A DNA stretch of 64,000 bases from Magnetococcales bacterium HCHbin5 (GTDB lineage: Bacteria; Pseudomonadota; Magnetococcia; Magnetococcales; Magnetaquicoccaceae), in contig PEAG01000011.1 in the NCBI GenBank assembly GCA_002753505.1, forward strand, positions 1-64,000, given 5' to 3'. The first letter of the stretch is position 1; every line of letters starts with the position of its first letter. The notes beneath the pieces were generated by a model. That model was not told the DNA's origin. It saw only the letters and a program-made list of their open reading frames with translations, and made no database searches. The position numbers and the translations under genes were made by a program. Below, in pieces: positions 54,425 to 62,775 of this stretch.

Positions 54425-56218
54425 ATGGCTCAATATGCCCCCACTGACGGGAAAGATACCCCTTTCTCGCCCCGAATGCCATCCTCCACCCTGCAACCGC
54501 GTGTTTTGTCGCCGCGGTTGGCTCTTTCCCTGCTCCTGGTGACGGGTCTGCTTTGGGGTTGTGCCGGGCAGAGGCCCATGCATCCTCCGGCCAAGGTGCG
54601 TTCGTCGGCTCCGGCCGACTCCGCAAAATCGTCGCCCCGTGTGATGACCATACCGGTGCCGGGCACTCCTGTTTCTCCCCCCTCCCAGGCCGGGGCGCAA
54701 CAGGGAGAGACGCCGGCCGATGCCGCTTTGCTGCGGGGCAAGCTTTTGTATGGCCAGGGTATGTTCCGGGAGGCTTGGCACGAGTGGAGCCCGGTGGCCC
54801 AGTTTGCCGACCCTTCCACAAAGGCCGTCCATGCGGAGACCGCCTGGCAATTTTTGTTTGAGTCCTATTTCAAGCAGGGGGATCGTGACAACACCCCCCA
54901 TTTTTTGCAGGAGATTGGCGGCATAGAGCCAACGGCGGGGCAGAGCGCGATTTTCAAGGCACTGCTCGAGCAGCAGACCCGGGAGCGGTTGCAGCAACTG
55001 CTTCAGTTGCAGCCGGCGGGTTCGGCTTTGGCTCCCATTTTTCTTGCGGCTCTCAATCCGACTGCGGCGGCGACCGGAGCGGGATTGGCTGCGACGGCAC
55101 CGGGGGTTCCGACCCTTGAGGGGGTACAACCGGCACCTCCCTCTGCTGCCTCTGCGGCTTGGCCGGCTGCTGCTGCGCCCACCGGTCCGCCGCTCAAGGT
55201 GGGGTTGTTGTTGCCGCTCAGTGGCAAGTGGACCGGCATGGGGGAGCATTTGCGGCGTGCTGCCAAGAAGGCGTTAGCCGATTATCCCTCCGTTCCGATT
55301 CAGTTGTTGATTGCGGATAGCGGTGATTCGGCGGCCACCAGTCTGGTTGCCATCAACGAGTTGGTGGCGCAGACGGTGGATGTGGTGATTGGTCCTGTGT
55401 TTTATGCGACGGTTCAGCCGGCTGTTGAGGTGGCGGCGGCGCATCATATTCCCATCATCACCTTCAACCCGCAGCGGGATACGGATACCCCTGTTCCCGG
55501 AGCCTATTCCAATGCCTTTCAGCCGGAGCAGGAGTCCAAGATCATGGCCCGCTATGCGGTGTTGGAAAAACGCTACCACCGGATTGCCATTCTGGCACCA
55601 GAGTCCGAATATGGGCGGGGTGTTGCAAAGACCTTTAGTGATGCGGTTCAGGCTGCGGGTGGCACCATCGTCCGGGTGACCCATTTTCCCCCGGATACCA
55701 CCGACTTTTCCTCCTGGTTGAAGGCGTTGGGCACCCAGTTTGACGCCCTGTTCATACCGGCTGCCGCCAAGCAGGTGCGGTTGATCGCGCCCCAGGCGGC
55801 CTTTTTCCGGGTTGGTAGTTCCGATGTGGCTCTGTTGGGCACCTCGCTTTGGAACAGTCCCGAGCTTTTGACGGAGGGGACGGACTATTTGAATGGTGCC
55901 ATGTTTTGCGACATTGACCCGGCGGTCAAGGAGCAGTTTCGGCAATCGTTTCGTCAGGCGTGGGAGGAGGATCCCACCACCTTGGCCACGTTGGCCTATG
56001 ACGGGGTGGCGGTCATTGCCCAGTTGATGCAGTTGCAGCAGCAGGGGGGGGGCAATTGGCGTGATGCTTTGACGCGGACGGCTGGTTTCCAGGGGGCCAG
56101 TGGTCCAGTGCGGTTTTTGGAGAAGGGTCAAAGTCGGCGCATGTACCATCTTTTCCAGGTTGGTAACGGCAAAATTCAGATTGCGCAGCCGGTTCAGGAT
56201 GCGCTCAATATCCCGTGA
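54425..56218 (+). CDS. LpoA-like penicillin-binding-protein activator
   Basis: A 597-residue protein with a lipoprotein-type signal (hydrophobic LALSLLLVTGLLWGC), a helical TPR-like N-terminal part (about 90-180), a Pro/Ala-rich linker, and a periplasmic-binding-protein fold (KVGLLLPLSGKWTGMGE to about 590). This architecture is that of LpoA/YraM, which activates PBP1a in E. coli. Divergent rsmI and nearby yraN and BON genes confirm the context. The in-frame region upstream is open for 1.2 kb but is antisense to rsmI and yraN; ATG 54425 with GGAAAG close ahead is the start. Confidence 0.88.
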   Translation: MAQYAPTDGKDTPFSPRMPSSTLQPRVLSPRLALSLLLVTGLLWGCAGQRPMHPPAKVRSSAPADSAKSSPRVMTIPVPGTPVSPPSQAGAQQGETPADAALLRGKLLYGQGMFREAWHEWSPVAQFADPSTKAVHAETAWQFLFESYFKQGDRDNTPHFLQEIGGIEPTAGQSAIFKALLEQQTRERLQQLLQLQPAGSALAPIFLAALNPTAAATGAGLAATAPGVPTLEGVQPAPPSAASAAWPAAAAPTGPPLKVGLLLPLSGKWTGMGEHLRRAAKKALADYPSVPIQLLIADSGDSAATSLVAINELVAQTVDVVIGPVFYATVQPAVEVAAAHHIPIITFNPQRDTDTPVPGAYSNAFQPEQESKIMARYAVLEKRYHRIAILAPESEYGRGVAKTFSDAVQAAGGTIVRVTHFPPDTTDFSSWLKALGTQFDALFIPAAAKQVRLIAPQAAFFRVGSSDVALLGTSLWNSPELLTEGTDYLNGAMFCDIDPAVKEQFRQSFRQAWEEDPTTLATLAYDGVAVIAQLMQLQQQGGGNWRDALTRTAGFQGASGPVRFLEKGQSRRMYHLFQVGNGKIQIAQPVQDALNIP

Positions 56219-56249
56219 GTTGTTTTTTTGCGTTATATCAATATAGCGT

Positions 56250-56278
56250 TTGCAGTGGATTACGGTTTGTGCTATGGT
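56250..56278 (+). promoter_or_regulatory. Sigma-70 promoter for the Mms6-like gene
   Basis: TTGCAG, 17 bases, then TATGGT, ending 78 bases before the start codon. A near-palindrome (CGTTATATC/AATATAGCG, 56231-56248) sits just upstream of the -35 and could bind a regulator. AAGGAGAG follows as the ribosome site. Confidence 0.65.
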
Positions 56279-56356
56279 CGGGGCTGTCTCCCTGGTTGGG
56301 CGGGTGGGCCTTTTGGTTTCAAGGGTTTGAATGTGTTTGTTAAGGAGAGTTAGGAC

Positions 56357-56758
56357 ATGGCGATTACCCAGAGCTTTGCGGTTGAGTTGCTGGCTGGCGA
56401 GACGTTGAAGGTTGCCGGGCCGGGTTTGGTTGAGTTCAGTGCCCCTGAGATTGTTCCGGCGAAGATGGGTGCGGTCATGGGTGCCAAGGGCGGAGCGGCC
56501 GGGGCTGCGGCGACCCAGATGCAGGTTGGGGCTGGTACCGGTCAGGCTGTCATCAGCACGGCGACGGATCCCAATATGCTGGTGACGGCGACGGGTTCCA
56601 AGGCGGCGGCCGGGACCATTTGGAATGGCAAGGGGTTGAGCCTGGGGTTGGGGCTGGGGTTGGGGGCCTGGGGTCCGGTTTTGCTGGCGACAGCCATTAC
56701 TGTCGGTGGTTATGTCTATTGGAAGAAAAAGCAGTCTGCCAAGGTTTGGCCCTTTTGA
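56357..56758 (+). CDS. Mms6/MamD-like magnetosome membrane protein
   Basis: A 133-residue Gly/Ala-rich protein. Residues 86-107 carry GTIWNGKGLSLGLGLGLGAW then GP, nearly the same as the Leu-Gly-repeat segment of Mms6, with a membrane helix (about 95-122). The first 85 residues are low-complexity Gly/Ala/Thr/Val, as in MamD/Mms7. Known Mms6 ends in an acidic, iron-binding tail; here the tail after the helix is basic and short (WKKKQSAKVWPF), so it cannot bind iron in the same way. A role in the magnetite crystal membrane is inference. It has its own promoter and stands alone, with repeat elements behind it. Confidence 0.8.
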   Translation: MAITQSFAVELLAGETLKVAGPGLVEFSAPEIVPAKMGAVMGAKGGAAGAAATQMQVGAGTGQAVISTATDPNMLVTATGSKAAAGTIWNGKGLSLGLGLGLGAWGPVLLATAITVGGYVYWKKKQSAKVWPF

Positions 56759-56798
56759 TTTCAGGATGTTAACGTGATCGCGTTGCCCTTCTGAGCGA

Positions 56799-56957
56799 TT
56801 GCAGGGCTTCGGGGACCGTCACGGTCCCCTGCATGAACTGCGCGTTTTCTCAAAGCACATTTTCGCAGAAAATGTGCGCAACGCGCACAGAACCGCCCCG
56901 CAGGGGCGACCTTGGGAGGGCGGCAGCCCGACTCGCACGGTTATGTCACGGAAAAAC
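56799..56957. repeat. Partial copy of the composite repeat, type B arm
   Basis: A 159-base arm (TTGCAGGG ... ACTCGCACGGTTATGTCACGG). It lacks the GTGCAGGGGC/GCCCCTGC hairpin that full copies have between the first palindrome and the GCATGAACT segment, so it is an internal deletion product, and it ends without centre or right arm. It is nearly identical over the rest to the left arm of copy 3. Confidence 0.88.
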
Positions 56958-56982
56958 ATGATTGCGGTCTTCCTGTAAACGA

Positions 56983-57448
56983 TTGCAGGGGTCCGGGGAC
57001 CGTCACGGTCCCCGGCGGGGTGCAGGGGCGGAGCCCCTGCATGAACTGCGCGTTTTCTCAAAGCACATTTTCGCAGAAAATGTGCGCAACGCGCACAGAA
57101 CCGCCCCGCAGGGGCGACCTTGGGAGGGCGGCAGCCCGACTCGCACGGTTATGTCACGGAAAATGTTTGGATAAGAAAGCAGAACGTCCGGATATTACGC
57201 TTTATTTGCGCTTTATTTACGCTTTTTGTTTGATATAAGGCCAGGATCGGTTTTTTTCCCAAGCCAAGTTGACCTTTTGCCCGCTCTCAGTCGGGCTGCC
57301 GCCCTCCAGCAGTGCCCCTGCGGGGCGTTTTGGGCGCGCTGCGCCCATTTGCTGCGCAAATGGGCTTCTGTGAAAGCGCGCCCGTTACATGCAGGGGCTT
57401 TGCCCCTGCACCCCACCGGGGACCGTGACGGTCCCCGGACCCCTGCAA
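56983..57448. repeat. Composite hairpin repeat, copy 3 (inverted)
   Basis: A 466-bp copy turned round relative to copies 1 and 2. The left arm has GCACATTTTC/GAAAATGTGC and outer TGCGCG stem; the right arm has GCCCATTTGC/GCAAATGGGC and outer GGGCGCGC. The centre carries two TTTATTTxCGCT-type direct repeats. Between the Mms6-like gene and the actin-like gene there is nothing else. Confidence 0.93.
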
Positions 57449-57494
57449 TCGTTTAACGGCACAGAGCGGGGCGTGCGGGCGTTGAGTTTTTGGG

Positions 57495-58601
57495 TTATGA
57501 CTTCAACGACTTGATCAAACAACCCTGGGCCACACAGCTCAAAGGATCACTGGCATAACGCACCGTCGAAAGAGCCAACGGCCACTCCTCCTGCTGTACC
57601 TGCTCACGCACCAGATCCAAAAATCCACCCGCCAACGAGGTGCCACCCGAGATGATCATCGGAATACTGTCCGGGAACCCCAAATCCAGATCACGACGAT
57701 CCAACTCCTTGACCGCACTCTTCACCACAAAATGGATCAGATTGGTGTAATAATAACCCAACGCCTCCCGAACCTTGCGCTCCTTTTTCCGGCCACTGTC
57801 AAACCGGTTGATGTCAAAATCCTTCTCCTTGATGGCAACAACCCGATTGGGAATGGTCCCAACCGCCATCGCCACATTGTCATCAATCCAATCCCCACCA
57901 CGATTCAAGGCAAACTCCAACACCGGAATCGATTTGTAAACCACCGCCACATTGGTCAACCCCGCACCAAATGACATGCTGATACCACTGAAATCCGTAT
58001 CCGCACACTCGGCATAAATGATGGCCACCGCCTCATTGAGCGGCTCCGGCGTATAACCGATCTCACTGATAATCCGACCAATGATGTTCTGATGATACAG
58101 CACATTGGAACGGGTGTTGATGGGATCAGCCGGAACAGAATAGACACACTTGCCCGGCCGCCCACCGGTCGCCTCCCCCCCGATCAGCTCCCGAATCATG
58201 GTGGCCAACACATCCGCAGAGTTGATGTCCTCCGGACTGATCATCCCCTTCTGCATGGAACGATTGATCCGATAGCCAAAAATGTTGGCAAAATTGTAGG
58301 CATCATTGGAAAGAATAAAGATGCTGTCATCAATCCGGGCATGACTGATCTTGGACAGATCCATCTCTCCCAAATCGGTCTTGTCCACCGTGAGAAAAAC
58401 ATTTCTCAACGTGGTGATATCCACCTTGCTGGCCTGATTGAGAGAAGCACACACCAGATTCATGGTGCCCACATCCAACCCCACATTCACCCTCTGCCCC
58501 TTCTCCGCTGCCACCGCCTCCGTTGCCACAGCGGGTGCAACACTCCTGAGGGGAGCGACGACAGCCTCTTCGTCATCCTCATCATCAAACGGTTCACTCA
58601 T
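57495..58601 (-). CDS. Actin-like ATPase of uncharacterised family
   Basis: A 368-residue actin/Hsp70-fold protein, distantly related to MreB/MamK but not a member. Phosphate-1 motif GLDVGTMNLV (41-50); phosphate-2 motif SFGAGLTN (210-217), where the usual Asp is Ser; adenosine motif ISGGTSLAGG (317-326). There is an acidic N-terminal tail (EPFDDEDDEEA) and a GGDWID block seen in other uncharacterised actin-like proteins. It may polymerise; filament formation is inference. It begins with GGAG eight bases ahead of ATG. A small membrane protein and two FimV-like genes follow in the same direction upstream. Confidence 0.78.
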   Translation of the reverse strand: MSEPFDDEDDEEAVVAPLRSVAPAVATEAVAAEKGQRVNVGLDVGTMNLVCASLNQASKVDITTLRNVFLTVDKTDLGEMDLSKISHARIDDSIFILSNDAYNFANIFGYRINRSMQKGMISPEDINSADVLATMIRELIGGEATGGRPGKCVYSVPADPINTRSNVLYHQNIIGRIISEIGYTPEPLNEAVAIIYAECADTDFSGISMSFGAGLTNVAVVYKSIPVLEFALNRGGDWIDDNVAMAVGTIPNRVVAIKEKDFDINRFDSGRKKERKVREALGYYYTNLIHFVVKSAVKELDRRDLDLGFPDSIPMIISGGTSLAGGFLDLVREQVQQEEWPLALSTVRYASDPLSCVAQGCLIKSLKS

Positions 58602-58716
58602 CACACACTCTCCAAACGGTCATGGACCACTGGCTCGCCAGCAATCCGGTTAAGCCATCAGGGCAACTCGGACCACATCCACGACGAACATGAAACCCCA
58701 GTCACCCATTCGTCAC

Positions 58717-59127
58717 CTACCTCCCCTGCATGGAGGAGAGTTTTTTGGCCACATCACCCACACTGCGATCTACCGTGCGCTTTTTCTGGGGGGCCGAGGT
58801 GCTGGTCGAGGTATCCACCTGCATGGTCGGAATAAAAGGCGTCGGCTCCGACTCCGGCTTGGCCACCGCAACGGCCTGGTTGCCAGCCAACTCTACCGGT
58901 TGCGGCGTATCCAAACGGCGTTGGATCTCCTCCATGCCCTGGCGAACCTCCGTCATCGCCTGCAACAGAGCCGCCATCCGCCGCTCCTGACTCTCCAACG
59001 GAATCAACACCCCCACCAGCAGAATGGCCGCCAGAATGGCCGGAAAATAGTCTGAAATACCCTCATACCAGAACAAAGCCACCCCAGCCATCAGCCCCAA
59101 CAGGATTCCCCTGATAAAATTTTTCAT
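58717..59127 (-). CDS. Small membrane protein with cytoplasmic coil
   Basis: A 136-residue protein with two hydrophobic helices (residues about 4-20 and 28-45), then a coiled coil (SQERRMAALLQAMTEVRQGM) and a Pro/Thr-rich linker. Topology prediction puts the tail in the cytoplasm. The end SVGDVAKKLSSMQGR resembles the end of the adjacent FimV-like protein. No family recognised; the shared ending and gene order suggest an adapter for the actin-like protein. Confidence 0.72.
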   Translation of the reverse strand: MKNFIRGILLGLMAGVALFWYEGISDYFPAILAAILLVGVLIPLESQERRMAALLQAMTEVRQGMEEIQRRLDTPQPVELAGNQAVAVAKPESEPTPFIPTMQVDTSTSTSAPQKKRTVDRSVGDVAKKLSSMQGR

Positions 59128-59164
59128 CTGTCATCCAACCGTAAGAGAAATTTTCACCCCACGC

Positions 59165-61117
59165 CTACTCCTTATGACCGCTCATGGAACGCAACTTGTT
59201 GGCGGCCTCGGAAATATCCCCCTCGACAATACGCTTCTGCATGGCGGGCGCAACCCCCTCCAACTTTTGGTTGTGAACCACAGGGACAAACTCCCTGCCA
59301 AAAGAGGGCTCATTCTCCTGCAACGCCTTTCTCAACAGTTGCGGATCCTGCCGGGCCGTCGCGGAGAGCAAAGCCTGCAAATTTTTCCAATGGTCGGTCT
59401 TGTTCCAGCGACGCCCCAGCCAGGAGAACAACAAACCCACCAAAACCACCAGACCAACCACACCACCACCCAACCAAAGCAGCTCCGTTTGCCCCCACTG
59501 GAAAGCCGCCGGTTTGGGCGGTTCCGACGGCGCAGCCGCCGTACCGCTCGCCTTGGCCTGCTCCAACTCGTTGATCCGCTCACGCAGAAAATCCCACTCT
59601 TTCCTGGCCTGCTCCAGGGTGGAGATGCGCTGTTCCAGACGATCCTGCTGGGCCTGATTGTTCTCCAATACCCGGGTAATCACCTGTAGCTGCGCCAGAA
59701 TGGCCTTCAACTCCTCGTTTTCCCCCTTCGGCAACCCTTCAGCCGCTGCCTTGGCAGCAACAGGAGGAGCGGCGACAACAGCCGCTGGGGGGGGCTCTTT
59801 GGCAGCAGAACTTACCTCAGGCAGGTCGACCTGTGTCATGGCTGCGGGAGGTGACGGCAACGGCTGCTCGGCTGGGGGCATTGCCTCCCTGGTGGGAGCC
59901 GCAGCAACCAGCGTTGCGGTCGGCTGTGGCATATCCTGCTGTTCACGTATCGGTTTTTTCCATGCCAACCCGTGGCTGAGGCGCAACTGCCTCGCCTCCT
60001 GAATATCCACCTGGGAAATCTCTTCCGCACTGGGAATCACCAACAGGGTTCCAATTCTTAACCCATTCATGTTGTTGCGGATAAACTGATCGGGATTGTG
60101 CTTCCACAGCGCAACCACCGCCTGGAAAAAAGAGGACTCCCCCTTGTAAAGGTGCAGCTTTTGCGCGATTTCAGAGAGGGTTTCCCCTTCCCGGATCGGG
60201 CCATACAGCCTGCCCTGGCCGACATGTTCCGGGCCGGTCGTTGATGGAGTGCCATCAGCCGCAGCAGACCGCTTGGGGCTCTCTTTGCCCGCATCTGCCT
60301 TCCCGCCCTTTGCAGCTGTCTTTTTCTGCGCTGCAGGAGAAGAGGCATCTCCCTCCCCCTCTTTCGCAGCCGTCTTTTTTTGCGCCGCAGGAGAGGAGGG
60401 TTCTCCCTTACCCTCTTTCGGTACCGACAGCTGCTCAACCACGGATTTTTCTACCGCAACGGTTTCACTCTGCGGTGTGGCCGCCTTGGTCGCAGCTGCC
60501 GGGGCTGTCTTTTTGGAGTCGCCGGAGCTGCCTGTCAACGCATGGATGGCCTTGCCAGCCATGGCAAAAAAAGGAATTTTTTCAAGGGTTGATGGATCAA
60601 TCGGTTTGCCCTCTTCGACAACAGGAGCAGATGCGTCAATATCTGGCTGCTTGACCGGAGCCAGGTCAGGTTTGGTCGCTTCCCCACCCTTTTTGGACGC
60701 CGCCGCTTTTTTGGGTTGCGTCGGATTGGCAGTGGCTGCAGCGGAACGCAGCCGGAAAAACGGGAAAAAGGTGTGCTGATTGGAAGCCACCCGCAGCAGG
60801 ATAAAAAAATCATCCTCCTGAATGGGGGCGTTGCTCTGCAACCAGACGACAGGTCCCTCCGGCTGCTCCTTGACCTGAGCCGTCAGTTTTTCCACAACGG
60901 CCGAATGAGGCAAATTGAGCAGGGTGTAGTCAGAGGTGGAGCCGATGGCTACTGAAGTGATTGACTCATTGGTGCCCAACTTGATCGGAGCCGTTGCCTG
61001 GAAAGGTTGCCCAGGTTTGCTCAACAGCTGCAACTCTCCCAGGGAAAAAGCGTGCGCAACACCGGACATCCCCCCTGCCAGCACCACACAACAAACAAGC
61101 AACATACGCAACGTCAT
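59165..61117 (-). CDS. FimV/HubP-like LysM membrane protein 1
   Basis: A 650-residue single-pass protein. Signal peptide (cut after VAHA, residue 23), FimV N-terminal domain (FSLGELQLLSKPGQPF, about 24-130), low-complexity Ala/Lys region, a LysM of the FimV type (ALWKHNPDQFIRNNMNGLRI, about 300-355), a coiled coil, one membrane helix (WLGGGVVGLVVLVGLLF) and an 82-residue cytoplasmic tail ending ISEAANKLRSMSGHKE. FimV/HubP proteins bind peptidoglycan and organise poles. The usual C-terminal FimV TPR is absent. ATG chosen, GTG or TTG just ahead possible. Confidence 0.85.
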   Translation of the reverse strand: MTLRMLLVCCVVLAGGMSGVAHAFSLGELQLLSKPGQPFQATAPIKLGTNESITSVAIGSTSDYTLLNLPHSAVVEKLTAQVKEQPEGPVVWLQSNAPIQEDDFFILLRVASNQHTFFPFFRLRSAAATANPTQPKKAAASKKGGEATKPDLAPVKQPDIDASAPVVEEGKPIDPSTLEKIPFFAMAGKAIHALTGSSGDSKKTAPAAATKAATPQSETVAVEKSVVEQLSVPKEGKGEPSSPAAQKKTAAKEGEGDASSPAAQKKTAAKGGKADAGKESPKRSAAADGTPSTTGPEHVGQGRLYGPIREGETLSEIAQKLHLYKGESSFFQAVVALWKHNPDQFIRNNMNGLRIGTLLVIPSAEEISQVDIQEARQLRLSHGLAWKKPIREQQDMPQPTATLVAAAPTREAMPPAEQPLPSPPAAMTQVDLPEVSSAAKEPPPAAVVAAPPVAAKAAAEGLPKGENEELKAILAQLQVITRVLENNQAQQDRLEQRISTLEQARKEWDFLRERINELEQAKASGTAAAPSEPPKPAAFQWGQTELLWLGGGVVGLVVLVGLLFSWLGRRWNKTDHWKNLQALLSATARQDPQLLRKALQENEPSFGREFVPVVHNQKLEGVAPAMQKRIVEGDISEAANKLRSMSGHKE

Positions 61118-61208
61118 CACCAATCTGCCTCTTTATCTCTTTTTTAAGTTGAATCCAGGAAAAAAACCGTTGCCAGCCTGACCCCCCATTGCATCGGCGC
61201 GCATGCAA

Positions 61209-62615
61209 TCAGGGCGTCGATTTTTCAGCCGTTTTGTTCGCCGCCGAACCCTCGGAGCGACCTTTTGTTAAAAAATTCCACTCCTTCATGGCACGCTCCA
61301 GCATGGAGACACGTTTTTCCAATTGATCCCGCTGTTCCTGGTTTTTTTCCAGATTGGCAACCCGCTTCTCCAACTGCTCCTGCCGATCATGGTGATTTTC
61401 CAACACCCGGGTGATGACTTGCAGTTGAACCAATATCGCCTTTAACGCCCCGCTCTCCACCTTGACCTGTTCCCTGGGTGTCTCTGCGTCATCGGTCTTG
61501 GTTGGTTCCGGGGCTGAATCCGCTTTCTCCTTTTTGGCCAGCTCCCCGGCGGGCTCTTTGTTGGGCTCCTTTGCCGGTTCTGCAACGGGTTTTTCGGCAT
61601 CTTTCACCGCTTCTGCAACGGGTTTTGCCGGCTCTGCAACAGGCTTCTCAGGTTTTTTTACAGGTTCTTTCACTGGCTCTGCGACGGGTTTTACGGACTC
61701 TTTTGCCGGCTCCTGAATGGAGGCATGGAGAGGTTCCAGGGAAGATTCCTGGACTACTGGCTGCGCAGTCCGGGGGGGTTGGGCCTCTTTGACGGGCTCC
61801 TGCGCGGCGACCACGGCCTCTGGAATGGGCAGCATGGGCATGGCAGCCAGTCGCATCTTGGGTGGTTTTTTCCACTCCGCTGCGTGGGCCTCGGATGTTG
61901 TTTCGGCAAGCTGCCTGCCCAGGCGGGCCACCTCTTCAGGGGAAGGAATGACCAGGAGCCCCCCTGTCTTGAGTCCGTTCATGTTGTTGCGAATAAAGTG
62001 TTTTGGATTGCGTTGCCAGATGGCCACCTCCATCTGGGTGATGGTGAGATCATTCTCCTTCAGAAAATGGTACGCAATCCCCCGCAACCCCTCACGCGGA
62101 CGCACGGGGCCATAGGTCAGTTTTTTGGCCGCAGCCGGTGCGGTTTTTGGTGCCTCCCGGAGTGGCTCCGGCGGGCTTGTGGCAGGCTGGGGGCTGGGGG
62201 CTGGGGTTTGGTTGTTGCTCGCTTGCGCAAGGGGCTGAACGTGAAAAAAAGGAAAATAGGTATGATGATTGGAAGAGACCCGCAGGAGAATGTGAAAATC
62301 CTGTTCCTGAATCGGTTTGCCGGAGTGCAATGCAACCTGCAGGTGGTCGTTTTCTTCTTGCAGTTTTACCGTGATGTCATTCACGACCGCTTTCCGCGAC
62401 AGGTTGAGAAGCTGATAATCGGGATCCCCCCCCATATCCACGGTGACAATCTTTTCACCCGGCTCCACCGTGATGGGGGCGGTAGCCCGGAACGGTTCCC
62501 CTGCCTTGCTGAGACGCTGCAGCTCCCCCAGCACAAACGCCTCTGCGGTCTGTGGCAAACCACTCGTCAGCAACAGAGTGCAGAGGACGAGTGGTCCATG
62601 GAAAAATTTAGTCAC
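61209..62615 (-). CDS. FimV/HubP-like LysM protein 2, secreted
   Basis: A 468-residue paralogue: signal peptide, FimV N-terminal domain (FVLGELQRLSKAGEPF), FimV-type LysM (AIWQRNPKHFIRNNMNGLKT), a long Pro/Val/Glu/Lys repeat region (KPVAEPAK-type) and a coiled coil at the end. Unlike protein 1 it has no later membrane helix, so it is presumably free in the periplasm or wall. The GTG start follows AAGAGGT by six bases and gives a clean signal; earlier in-frame ATGs lack a site. About 90 bases from protein 1. Confidence 0.82.
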   Translation of the reverse strand: MTKFFHGPLVLCTLLLTSGLPQTAEAFVLGELQRLSKAGEPFRATAPITVEPGEKIVTVDMGGDPDYQLLNLSRKAVVNDITVKLQEENDHLQVALHSGKPIQEQDFHILLRVSSNHHTYFPFFHVQPLAQASNNQTPAPSPQPATSPPEPLREAPKTAPAAAKKLTYGPVRPREGLRGIAYHFLKENDLTITQMEVAIWQRNPKHFIRNNMNGLKTGGLLVIPSPEEVARLGRQLAETTSEAHAAEWKKPPKMRLAAMPMLPIPEAVVAAQEPVKEAQPPRTAQPVVQESSLEPLHASIQEPAKESVKPVAEPVKEPVKKPEKPVAEPAKPVAEAVKDAEKPVAEPAKEPNKEPAGELAKKEKADSAPEPTKTDDAETPREQVKVESGALKAILVQLQVITRVLENHHDRQEQLEKRVANLEKNQEQRDQLEKRVSMLERAMKEWNFLTKGRSEGSAANKTAEKSTP

Positions 62616-62775
62616 CAGCGAACCTCTTGCCATATAAAGTAAACCAATTATGCAACAAAATTTTTTCTGAGTTTCATTACCCTGCTGAAAAAGCGTGACC
62701 ATCATACAGAAGAAACATAATTAAAGAAACTCTTCTCCATGATCAACAGAAAAAACGGCCAAATGACGTGGTGGA

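Noticed and set aside
57495-58601. Calling the actin-like protein MamK
   Set aside because: The sequence does not match MamK motifs beyond the actin fold; the phosphate-2 motif and GGDWID block point to a different, uncharacterised family.
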